From Micromonospora carbonacea (lineage in GTDB: Bacteria > Actinomycetota > Actinomycetes > Mycobacteriales > Micromonosporaceae): 64,000 nt of DNA. The stretch is from the NCBI RefSeq assembly GCF_014205165.1, contig NZ_JACHMZ010000001.1:6306501-6370500 (forward strand). Reading direction: 5' to 3'. A program made the translations under genes and the position numbers. The notes below the pieces were generated by a model, which worked only from the letters and a program-made list of their open reading frames with translations, did no database searches and had not been told where the DNA came from. Numbering within the stretch: the stretch's first letter is position 1; each line of letters starts with the position of its first letter. Below are positions 7,311-14,784 of this stretch, in pieces.

Positions 7311-8938
7311 GCCGGTGCCCGGCTCTGGGTCAGCGCGGCGGCGACCTGTTCCACGGTGAGCCACGGCGCGGGGGCGAGGACCTTGGCCACCTGCGGGGCG
7401 AAAGCCGGTGACGCGAGCATGACCTCCGCCGTGCTGCCGTCGGAGACGATGTCCCCCTCGGCCATGACGATCACCCGATCGGCGAGGGCCGCGACGAGTT
7501 CGACGTCGTGGGTGGCGACCACCACGGCGCGGCCGGCGGCTGCCAACGTGCGGACGACCTCGGTGAACTGCCGCTTGGCGTGGTAGTCCAGGCCACGGGT
7601 CGGCTCATCGAGCAGCACCACCGGCGGAGCGGCGGTGAGCTGGACGGCGAGCGCGAGGGCCAGCCGCTGCCCCTCGGACAGATCGCGGGGGTGCCGGTCG
7701 GCGGGCAGGCCGGGGGTGAGCTGGTCCAGCAGCGCCCGGCAGGTGCCGGTCGGCGCTGCGGTCTCCCGGTCGGCCTGGGCGCACTCGGCGTCGACGGTCT
7801 CCAGGTAGAGCAGGTCGCCGGAGTTCTGCGGGACGAGGCCGACGTGCCGGCGGGCCCGGCCCGCCGGCAGGCTCTTCGGGTCGACGGTCCCCTGAGGTCC
7901 GGCCACGGCGACGGTGCCGCCGTGGCGGGGGCCGCTGCCCTGCACCGCCCACAGCAGGCTGGACTTGCCGGACCCGTTGCGGCCCATCAACGCGACGACC
8001 TCGCCGGGACGCAGGTCGACGTCGACGCCGGCCACCGCGACCGTGCCCGGATACCGTACGACGATCTTCCGCGCGGTCAGCGCCGCCGCCCTGTCCGTCA
8101 CCTCCGTGGCCGGCGGCGGATCCACGCCGGCGAGCCGGTGCCGCAGGTCGGACGCCCGCCGACGGGCGTCGCGCACCGACAGCGGCAGGGGTGTCCAGCC
8201 GGCGAGGCGGCCCAGCTCGATCAGCGGCGGCGCGATGTCGATGTGCGCCAGCACCGTTGCCGGTGTCCCGTCGATCACGCTCCCGTCGCCGGGCAGGTAG
8301 AGCAGCCGGTCGGCGTACTGCACCACCCGCTCCAGCCGGTGCTCGGCCAACACCACGGTCACGCCGAGGTCGTGTACCAGCCGGGTGATGGTGGCGAGCA
8401 CGTCCTCCGCGGCGGTGGGGTCCAACGCGGAGGTGGGCTCATCGAGCACCAGCACCCGGGGATGGGCCGTGAGCACCGCGCCGATGGCGACCCGCTGCTG
8501 CTGGCCGCCGGAAAGCGTCCGCAGCGGCCGATCGCGCAGGTCCGCGATGCCGAGCAGGTCGAGGGTCTCCTCCACCCGCTTGCGCATGACCCTCGGTGGC
8601 AGGGCCAACTGCTCCATCCCGTACGCCAGTTCCTCCTCGACGGTGTCGGTGACGAACCCGGCCATGGGGTCCTGGCCGACCACGCCGACGACGTCGGCGA
8701 GGTCGCGCGGCGGGTGCCGGCGGGTGTCCCGGCCGTCCACGGTGACGGTGCCGTGCAGGGTGCCGCCGGTGAAGTGCGGCACCAGTCCGTTGATCGCCCG
8801 CAACAGGGTCGACTTGCCGGCACCGGTCCGGCCGGCGACCAGGCAGAGTTCGCCCTCCTCGACGCGGAGCGTCACGTCCCGCAGCGGCGGCGGCCCGCCC
8901 TCGACGTAGTGGACGGTGACCCGGTCAAAGGTGATCAT
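7307..8938 (-). CDS. ECF transporter energising ATPase, fused A1-A2 (EcfA1A2)
   Basis: A 543-residue protein with two complete ABC ATPase domains in one chain, powering vitamin uptake from the cytoplasmic side. Domain 1 has Walker A GRTGAGKSTLLRA (about residue 35), signature LSGGQQQRVAIG and Walker B VLVLDEPTSALD. Domain 2 has GRNGSGKSSLLWA (about 320), signature LSEGQRLALAL and VVLLDEPTRGLD. The ATG at 8936-8938 overlaps the TGA of the T-component gene by 4 nt, so a much longer in-frame ORF is not the true gene. Confidence 0.95.
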   Translation of the reverse strand: MITFDRVTVHYVEGGPPPLRDVTLRVEEGELCLVAGRTGAGKSTLLRAINGLVPHFTGGTLHGTVTVDGRDTRRHPPRDLADVVGVVGQDPMAGFVTDTVEEELAYGMEQLALPPRVMRKRVEETLDLLGIADLRDRPLRTLSGGQQQRVAIGAVLTAHPRVLVLDEPTSALDPTAAEDVLATITRLVHDLGVTVVLAEHRLERVVQYADRLLYLPGDGSVIDGTPATVLAHIDIAPPLIELGRLAGWTPLPLSVRDARRRASDLRHRLAGVDPPPATEVTDRAAALTARKIVVRYPGTVAVAGVDVDLRPGEVVALMGRNGSGKSSLLWAVQGSGPRHGGTVAVAGPQGTVDPKSLPAGRARRHVGLVPQNSGDLLYLETVDAECAQADRETAAPTGTCRALLDQLTPGLPADRHPRDLSEGQRLALALAVQLTAAPPVVLLDEPTRGLDYHAKRQFTEVVRTLAAAGRAVVVATHDVELVAALADRVIVMAEGDIVSDGSTAEVMLASPAFAPQVAKVLAPAPWLTVEQVAAALTQSRAPA

Positions 8939-10182
8939 GAGGGACCTCCCGTCACCGGCGACGACGTGGTGGTGGGACGCGCCGTGTCCACCCGCGGGCC
9001 TGGGGCGGGGAGTGCCGGGACCACCGCCGGTGGGCGGGTGGCCCGCGCCACGGGTGGTGGCGGCGCCAGCCAGGCGGGGGCCGCCGCGACCGCGACGGCG
9101 AGCAGTATCAGCGGCGTCAACCGGGGCCAGGTGAGCGGGCTGACCGGCGGATAGAGCAGTTCCGGGGCGACCGAGCCGGCCAGCATGGTCAGCGCGGCGG
9201 CGGCCACGCCGCAGCCGGCCACGAGCAGCTCGGCCGGGTGCCAGCGATCCGGCCGGTAGCGGCTGCGGCGGACCCGGCGGCCGGCCAGCAGCATCCCGGC
9301 CACGGCGGTGGCCAGGCCGCCGAGGAGCAGTGGCAGGCCGAGGTAACCGGGCCCGGTGTCGAGCAGCCCGTACGTGCCGGCGCACACGCCGATCAGCCCG
9401 CCGAGCACCAGCGCGCCGGTGGTGGCGCGCTGGCCCGGGGGCACCGCCGCGGTCCGGCCGTAACCCCGGGAGTCCATCGCCGCCGCGAGGGCCAGGGACC
9501 GGTCCAGCGCGTCGGCCAGCACGGGCAGGGCGATGCCCCGCAGCGCCCGCATCCCGCGCCCGGACGCGCCACGCAACCGGCGTGCCCGGCGGACCCGTAG
9601 CACGCTCTCCACCAGCTGCGGGGCGACCGACAACGCGACCACGACGGCCGTGCCGACCGCGTACAACGCGCCGGGCACCGCCTTGAGTAGCCGTTTCGGG
9701 TTGGCCAGCGCGTTCGCCGCGCCGAGGCAGATCAGCATCGCGGCCAGCCGCAGCCCGTCGTAGAACCCGCCGAGGACCTGCTCGACGGCGATGGGGCCGA
9801 ACAACCGGATGCCGGCCGCCCAGGCGGGAAGCGGGATCTCCGGCAACCGGATCAGCACGTGGTCGCCCTGCCCGCCGCCGAACACGATGCGAAACACCAC
9901 CCGCATCACCACGATCACCGCGCCGAGCACCAGGTACATCCGGAACGCCAGCGCCCAGGGCGCGTCGCCGCGCCGCCGGACGACCACCAGCGCGGCGACG
10001 GCGATCAGCAGTGCCAGCGGCAACGGATTGGTGGTGTGACTGGCCGCCGTGGCCAGGCCCAGCGCCCAGAGCCACCACGCTCCCGGGTGCAGGCCTCGGG
10101 GCAACGGTGGCGCCGGCCACCACCATGTCGCCCGGCCGGCTCGGGGGGTCGTGCCCGAGTGACGCCTGTCCCGGTCAGTCAT
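8935..10182 (-). CDS. ECF transporter T component (EcfT)
   Basis: A 415-residue transmembrane coupling protein linking the S component to the ATPases. Four to six hydrophobic segments flank a cytoplasmic stretch with VRRARRLRGASGRGMRALRG and AMDSRGYGR, equivalent to the paired A-R-G coupling helices of EcfT. The C-terminal 130 residues add further membrane segments (ALVLGGLIGVCAGTYGLLD, LVAGCGVAAAALTMLAGS), which makes it longer than the usual 250-280 residues. ATG 10180-10182 overlaps the preceding gene by 8 nt. Confidence 0.92.
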   Translation of the reverse strand: MTDRDRRHSGTTPRAGRATWWWPAPPLPRGLHPGAWWLWALGLATAASHTTNPLPLALLIAVAALVVVRRRGDAPWALAFRMYLVLGAVIVVMRVVFRIVFGGGQGDHVLIRLPEIPLPAWAAGIRLFGPIAVEQVLGGFYDGLRLAAMLICLGAANALANPKRLLKAVPGALYAVGTAVVVALSVAPQLVESVLRVRRARRLRGASGRGMRALRGIALPVLADALDRSLALAAAMDSRGYGRTAAVPPGQRATTGALVLGGLIGVCAGTYGLLDTGPGYLGLPLLLGGLATAVAGMLLAGRRVRRSRYRPDRWHPAELLVAGCGVAAAALTMLAGSVAPELLYPPVSPLTWPRLTPLILLAVAVAAAPAWLAPPPPVARATRPPAVVPALPAPGPRVDTARPTTTSSPVTGGPS

Positions 10183-11059
10183 CCTGGTCGACGGCCCGCC
10201 GCCGCCTCGCGGCGATCACGCCACCGGCGGCGAGTGCCGCCAGCAGCAACACCCCCGTCACCGTGCCCAGCGGGACGCCACCGTCGTCACGGGGTGCGGC
10301 GACACCGGTCAGCACCGGTTCCTCGGAGTCGCCCGGCGATGGGCCGCCGGACCCGCCGGTCGGCGGCGCGGTGGCCGGCGCGCCAGGTGTCTCCGGCGAT
10401 CCACTGACCGGTGTCGTAGCGGAGGGCGCCGCAGACCCGGACGCGCGTGTCGTCGGCGCTGCCGAACCGGGGCCACCGCCGGCCGCCGACGAAGACGCGA
10501 CCGGCCCGCCGCCGGCCGGTGGCGTGACCGGTGCGCCACCGGTGGTGGGCGGTGGTGGTGGCGACGGTCGTTTCGGTGCGATGCCGGGACGGGGCGCGTC
10601 GTTGGCGGTGCGGTTGAGGGAGAACGACCAGCCCTCGAAGGTGCCGGCCGGCGGCTTGCGGTTGAGCACACCCTTGTCGCTGTACGTCCAACTGCCGCCG
10701 TTGGCCGCATGCCAGTACGACCAGTAGGCGCTGGCCGGAGGCGTGTCGACGCACTTCTCGGCCGCCGCCGACGGTTTGCCCTCGATCCGGCAGACGAACC
10801 CCTCGCCCCAGCGCAGCGTGCCGGTGACCAGGAAACCGGCGCTCTTCAGCGCCGTCAGGCCGGTGGACTGCTCGCCCCGGGCGCACCGCACCACCGTCCC
10901 GCCGCCGAGTTCGTTGAAGTCGACCACCACCGTGACGCCGGAGGCGTCCGGGCAGTAGCCGGCCGCACCGGCTGCCATCGCCGGGCTGCCCGATTCGCCC
11001 ACCACGCCGACGGCGGCCAGGACGACGGCCAGCCCGGCGCGGACGATCCGGACGATCAC
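10175..11059 (-). CDS. SCO2322-like surface protein, membrane-anchored (transcobalamin beta-domain-like)
   Basis: A 294-residue exported protein with a signal peptide (AGLAVVLAAVGVVG, cleavage near AMAA), a folded domain of about 130 residues, a Pro/Gly/Ser-rich spacer, and a C-terminal membrane helix (GTVTGVLLLAALAAGGVIAA) followed by RRRR. The folded part has GVTVVVDFNELGGGTVVRCA, CRIEGKP and YWSYWHAANGGSWTYS ending in EGWSF. The YWSYW-G-x-W-x-YS pattern recalls DUF4430, the beta domain of transcobalamin. The GTG at 11057-11059 overlaps the barrel gene stop by 4 nt, so the two are translationally coupled. It is a paralogue of the gene at 12850-13329. Confidence 0.88.
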   Translation of the reverse strand: MIVRIVRAGLAVVLAAVGVVGESGSPAMAAGAAGYCPDASGVTVVVDFNELGGGTVVRCARGEQSTGLTALKSAGFLVTGTLRWGEGFVCRIEGKPSAAAEKCVDTPPASAYWSYWHAANGGSWTYSDKGVLNRKPPAGTFEGWSFSLNRTANDAPRPGIAPKRPSPPPPPTTGGAPVTPPAGGGPVASSSAAGGGPGSAAPTTRASGSAAPSATTPVSGSPETPGAPATAPPTGGSGGPSPGDSEEPVLTGVAAPRDDGGVPLGTVTGVLLLAALAAGGVIAARRRRAVDQDD

Positions 11060-12507
11060 GTCGCCCTCCGTCGGCTGAGGAGCAGCAGCAGCGACCCACC
11101 ACCGACCATCAGGAGCGCGATCAGCACGTACGTGGTGATCGCCGCGCCGGTCGTCGGTAGGCCACCCGCACCCCCCGGGGCGGTCGGCGTGGCGGTCGGG
11201 GCGGCGGTCGCCGACACGGTGGGTGACGGGGCCGGTGCCGTGGTGCTGGCGGACGCACTCGGGGTCGGGCTGGCCGGTGCGGTCGGCGTCGGCGACCCGG
11301 TGGGCGTGGGGGACGCCGTTCCGGTCGGTGAGGCCGTGCCCGTTGGAGTCGGCCCGGGCGACGACGGCGGAAGGTCGAGGCCGATGCGGCCGAGCGGCAC
11401 CTGGGCGAGACCGAGCAGGGCCTGCGCGGTGGCCCGGCGCCACTGGTCCCGGGAGACGTCGTCGATCCCGGACCCGACAGCGGCGGTCATGCCTTCGGCG
11501 TTGTAGGCGATGGCCCCCGCGTCGGCGGCGGCTTCGCCGCCGTGCGACGTGGTCAGCTGGAGCACGCGGAGCGCGCCCGCTGCGCGGGCGGCCTCGGCTT
11601 GGCGTCCGGCGGCGGCGAGCGCCTGCCCGGCCAGGCCGGTGCTGTTGGAGTTCGCGCCGGTCGTCGGCCCCGAGCCGCCGAACGACCCGTCGGAATGCTG
11701 CTGGGCGACCAACCAGGTCACGCCCCGATCTGCCGCGTCGGCGGCACCCGCGGCCCCCTCGTCGGCGGCGGCCAGCAGCGCCTGCACGGCCATCGCGGTC
11801 GAGTCGACGTCGAGGGTGGCATCGGCCTGCTCGTCGCACGACGGTGACGGGCCGTCCCCCGTGTCGGGGTAGAGCCGGAAGCCACCGGCCGCGCACTGCT
11901 GCCGGACGAGGAAGTCGACGGTGTCCTGCGGGACGTCGCCGCTGCGGGCCAAGCCCAGCACCGTGAAGGACTGGTCGAAGGTGTTGCTGGCGTCCGGACC
12001 GCTGTCGGCGGTGGTGCGGCTGGTGATCCGCCCCCGCTGATGCCCGGCGTCCGCCCCGGCGACCAGCGACAGGGCCTCGGCCCGCAGGTCGAAGCCGCCG
12101 AAGTCGGTGGGATCGGCTCCGGCGGCGGCGGCCGCGTAGAGCAGCTTCGCGGTGGCCCCACCGTCGGTGAAGCCCTCGATGCCCCAGTCGTCGTAGCTGT
12201 TGTAGGAGCGCACGTGCGCCGCGACCTGCGCGGTCGCCGTCTGCCGGGTCGAGGCGGCCACCCCGGTCGCGGACAAGGCGATGACCGCGTCGATGGTCAG
12301 GCCCCAGTCCGGGCCGCCGAACGGCCCGGGAAGCGCCCCGTCGGTGACCTCACCGGCCAACCAGGACGCGGCCTCGCGTGCCGCGGCGGCGTCGGCCGGT
12401 GCGGGTGCCGCCACCACGGTCAGGGGCAGGGCGGCGATCGCGGCGAGGGTCGCCGCCGTGCTGGCGACGAGACCGGTGCCGATCCGCCGGTGCCGGGACA
12501 GGGGCAT
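11056..12507 (-). CDS. Sortase-anchored alpha/alpha-barrel protein (prenyltransferase/transcobalamin-like)
   Basis: A 483-residue exported protein. The signal peptide is LVASTAATLAAIAALPLTVV; the body (about 45-370) is an alpha/alpha toroid of squalene-oxidase/prenyltransferase repeats, seen as DVDSTAMAVQALLAAADEG and NSNSTGLAGQALAAAGR. A Pro/Thr/Ser linker of about 70 residues follows, then LPTTG, a membrane helix and SRRR, a complete sortase signal. The same fold forms the alpha domain of transcobalamin and intrinsic factor, and the coupled next gene resembles their beta domain, so a wall-bound corrinoid-binding role is inferred. ATG 12505-12507 is chosen for the signal peptide; a B12 riboswitch lies in the leader. 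Confidence 0.88.
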   Translation of the reverse strand: MPLSRHRRIGTGLVASTAATLAAIAALPLTVVAAPAPADAAAAREAASWLAGEVTDGALPGPFGGPDWGLTIDAVIALSATGVAASTRQTATAQVAAHVRSYNSYDDWGIEGFTDGGATAKLLYAAAAAGADPTDFGGFDLRAEALSLVAGADAGHQRGRITSRTTADSGPDASNTFDQSFTVLGLARSGDVPQDTVDFLVRQQCAAGGFRLYPDTGDGPSPSCDEQADATLDVDSTAMAVQALLAAADEGAAGAADAADRGVTWLVAQQHSDGSFGGSGPTTGANSNSTGLAGQALAAAGRQAEAARAAGALRVLQLTTSHGGEAAADAGAIAYNAEGMTAAVGSGIDDVSRDQWRRATAQALLGLAQVPLGRIGLDLPPSSPGPTPTGTASPTGTASPTPTGSPTPTAPASPTPSASASTTAPAPSPTVSATAAPTATPTAPGGAGGLPTTGAAITTYVLIALLMVGGGSLLLLLSRRRAT

Positions 12508-12649
12508 GGAGGTGCCTTTCGCAGAGCGGTCGGTGAAGGTGCCGGAACGCGCCCGAGGAGACGGCACCCCGCTCGCGTGACGCTCTGAGCGGGATGGACG
12601 GACCTCGGCGGCCCGGACTTCACCCTGTAGACCTCGACAGTGGAAGCCG

Positions 12650-12750
12650 CTCGTCCCGGACGAGGCATTCCGGCTCGCGGAGTCGATGCTCCGCTCACGG
12701 TTGCGGGTCAGCGCCGGCTTCAACCGGCTTTCCCCCACACGGGACGTATG
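12650..12750 (-). promoter_or_regulatory. Cobalamin riboswitch, compact type
   Basis: The minus strand reads GTGGGGGAAAGCCGGTTGAA, GCCGGCGCTGACCCGCAACC, a small hairpin CGGAGCATCGACTCCG, and GAGCCGGAATGCC. This is the GGAA/GCTG-CCCGCAAC/GAGCCGGAAxxCC core of a cobalamin riboswitch with a short gap between the halves. It lies about 150-240 bases before the start of the LPTTG barrel gene and would repress that operon when B12 is present. Confidence 0.85.
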
Positions 12751-12849
12751 CAGTTGTGTGCCCGGCGTGAACCGGGTGCCGACACGGTACCGCCCGCGCG
12801 TCGAGTGACGCCAGAGCGGTGGCCGGCACCCGGCACGTCGGTCGACGGG

Positions 12850-13329
12850 TCAGGGAGCGGCGATGCTCGGTGGGGCGCCCGCGCCGAAGGACCAGCCCTC
12901 GACGCTGCCCGGCGCGGGGTTGTAGCTGGTCGCGCCGGACGTGCTGTAGGACCAGGCGCCGCCGCTCGGCGCGTGCCAGTACGACCAGTACGCGGTGACG
13001 GGTGGAGTGTTGACGCACGGCTCGGTCGCGGCGGTGGGCTTGCCGTTGATCCGGCACACGAACGCCAGTCCCCAGCGCGAGGTTCCGGTCACGGTGAAGC
13101 CCGCGCCCTGGAGGGCGGCCAGCCCAGTCGCCGGGTCGCCGAGGGCACAGGCCACCTGGACCCCGCCGCCGAGGGCGGCGAAGTCGACCACCACGGTGAC
13201 CCCCGACGTGCCGGTACACGCGGCGGCGTGCGCGGCCTGCGGCGCAGGCTCGACGGCGGTCAGCGCGACGGCGGCGACGGCGGCGGCCAACAGTCCGGCA
13301 AGCCGCCTACGAATGACGATTCGAGACAT
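12850..13329 (-). CDS. Small secreted SCO2322-like protein (transcobalamin beta-domain-like)
   Basis: A 159-residue exported protein: signal peptide LAGLLAAAVAAVALTAV, then a domain of about 125 residues with GVTVVVDFAALGGGVQVACA, CRINGKPTA and YWSYWHAPSGGAWSYS, ending EGWSFG. It matches the folded half of the anchored paralogue at 10175-11059 but has no spacer or membrane helix, so it should be released. Four cysteines are shared with the paralogue and may form disulfides. It follows the secreted barrel gene by 51 bases in the same operon. Confidence 0.88.
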   Translation of the reverse strand: MSRIVIRRRLAGLLAAAVAAVALTAVEPAPQAAHAAACTGTSGVTVVVDFAALGGGVQVACALGDPATGLAALQGAGFTVTGTSRWGLAFVCRINGKPTAATEPCVNTPPVTAYWSYWHAPSGGAWSYSTSGATSYNPAPGSVEGWSFGAGAPPSIAAP

Positions 13330-13380
13330 GGGTCCTCCCCGAGAGCAGACGAATGAGAATCAGGCGAGCGACGGGACGGC

Positions 13381-14424
13381 TCACGGGCAGTCGGGCGTCG
13401 GTGCGCCGGTCGTCGCGCCAGCGGCGGACAGGTGGGCGTACCCAGCGCCGGTCAGACCGAGGACGGCCTGCGCGGTGGCGCGGGCGGCGGTGGCCGGGTC
13501 GAAGGCGCCGCCGTCGAAGTCGACCGCCCCCCGGTCGGCTGGCGCGCCGGCGCAGTCGACCTGGAGTCCGGCGAGGAACGTACGGGCCCGCGCCCAGGCC
13601 AGCGGCCGGTGACCGTCGCGCAGCGCCTGCGCGGCGAGCCCGGTGCTGTTCGCGTTCGGTGTTCCCGCCGCGTTGGCGAACCCGCCGTTCGTGCCCTGCA
13701 GCGAGAGCAGCCAGCGCAGCCCCGGGGCGGCGTCGGCCCCGCGGCCGGCCGCCCGCAACGCCTGCACCGCGAGCGCGGTGGCGTCCACGTCGGAGGTGCA
13801 GACCGGCTGGGCGGGCAGCAGCGGGTAGCCACCGTCGGCGCAGCGGGTGCCGGCCAGCCAGGACGCGGCCGCCGCCGGCACGCCCTGTGCGGTCCGGTCC
13901 AGAGCGAGGATCGCGAAGGACTGACTGAAGGCGTTGCTGTAGTCGCCGAACGCCGACCGGTCGGTGAACCGGCCGGTCGGCGACTGGAGCGAGCGCAGGC
14001 GGGCGACCAGGTCCACCCCGCCCACATCCGTCGGGTCACCGCCGCGCACCGCGACGGCGAGGGCGAGTTTGGCGGTGGCGCCGACGTACGCCTCGGTCGC
14101 GCCGTCGCCCACGTACGCGTCGCGGACATCCGGCCGGGTGACCCACGCCAGCGCCCGTGTGCCGGAGTCGTCGGCGACGCCGGCAGCGGCGAAGGCGAAC
14201 ACCGCGTCGAGGGTGAGCCCCTGGTCCGGGTAGGCAACCCCGTCGTAGACCACCTCGAAGCGTTCCCCGTCGACCAGTTGCCTGGCCAGCCACCCGGCGG
14301 CAGCCTCCGCCCGCGTCGTGCCAGCGGGTGCGGGCGCGGCGAGCGCGGGCGTGGTGAGGGTGAGTGCGGCGAGCACACCGCAGAACAGGGCGAGCAGGCG
14401 GTGCCGGCTCAGGCGAACGACCAT
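13381..14424 (-). CDS. Secreted alpha/alpha-barrel protein (prenyltransferase/transcobalamin-like)
   Basis: A 347-residue exported protein with signal peptide LLALFCGVLAALTLTTPALA and a body of prenyltransferase/squalene-oxidase-type repeats: DVDATALAVQALRAAGRGAD, LLSLQGTNGGF, NANSTGLAAQALRDG. It is a paralogue of the 11056-12507 protein but stops after the barrel, without linker, LPxTG or membrane helix, so it is predicted to be soluble outside the cell. ATG 14422-14424 has AAAGG upstream and gives a proper signal peptide. A compact B12 riboswitch lies in the leader. A role in binding corrinoids is inferred from fold, partner and regulation. Confidence 0.88.
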   Translation of the reverse strand: MVVRLSRHRLLALFCGVLAALTLTTPALAAPAPAGTTRAEAAAGWLARQLVDGERFEVVYDGVAYPDQGLTLDAVFAFAAAGVADDSGTRALAWVTRPDVRDAYVGDGATEAYVGATAKLALAVAVRGGDPTDVGGVDLVARLRSLQSPTGRFTDRSAFGDYSNAFSQSFAILALDRTAQGVPAAAASWLAGTRCADGGYPLLPAQPVCTSDVDATALAVQALRAAGRGADAAPGLRWLLSLQGTNGGFANAAGTPNANSTGLAAQALRDGHRPLAWARARTFLAGLQVDCAGAPADRGAVDFDGGAFDPATAARATAQAVLGLTGAGYAHLSAAGATTGAPTPDCP

Positions 14425-14534
14425 CGGAAGCGCCTTTCCGGCCCGGCGGTCGTCAGAACCCGAACGACCACCACGGCGCGGGGTCGACCGGGACTCCGAC
14501 CCGTGGGCCACGACGGGTGGGGAGCGGAATCGCG

Positions 14535-14640
14535 CGTACGTCGGGTATTCGGGCTCGTCATCGGAGCGCACTCCGATGGCCTACCGTTGCGGGCCAGCGC
14601 CGGACTTCGACCGGACTTCCCCCACACGGACGCGCTGATG
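14535..14640 (-). promoter_or_regulatory. Cobalamin riboswitch, compact type
   Basis: The minus strand reads GTGGGGGAAGTCCGGTCGAA, GTCCGGCGCTGGCCCGCAAC, a hairpin ATCGGAGTGCGCTCCGAT, and GAGCCCGAATACC. The order and spacing match the element at 12.7 kb. It precedes the secreted barrel gene by about 110 bases. Confidence 0.85.
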
Positions 14641-14742
14641 AAGTTGTCGGGTCAGTCTGGCCGGGCGGGGCGGCACGTGTCAATGAGTCGCCTGACATCG
14701 ACGCACGGTGACCGCCGCGACGGGATGACACGGTCGTTCGGC

Positions 14743-14781
14743 CGTGCCGGGCGGGACGGTGTCGGCGTCCCGCCCGGCACG
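14743..14781 (-). terminator. metE terminator hairpin
   Basis: GTGCCGGGCGGGACG (14744-14758) and CGTCCCGCCCGGCAC (14766-14780) form a perfect 15-bp stem with a 7-base loop, extended by one more pair. It begins 4 bases past the metE stop. There is no T-tract, as is common in actinomycetes. Confidence 0.8.
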
Positions 14782-14784
14782 CGG

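Noticed and set aside
11056..14424. Terpene cyclase or squalene oxidase activity for the barrel proteins
   Set aside because: The repeats mark only the fold. Both proteins are exported, lack a DxDD-type catalytic motif, and sit under B12 riboswitches with vitamin transporter genes.
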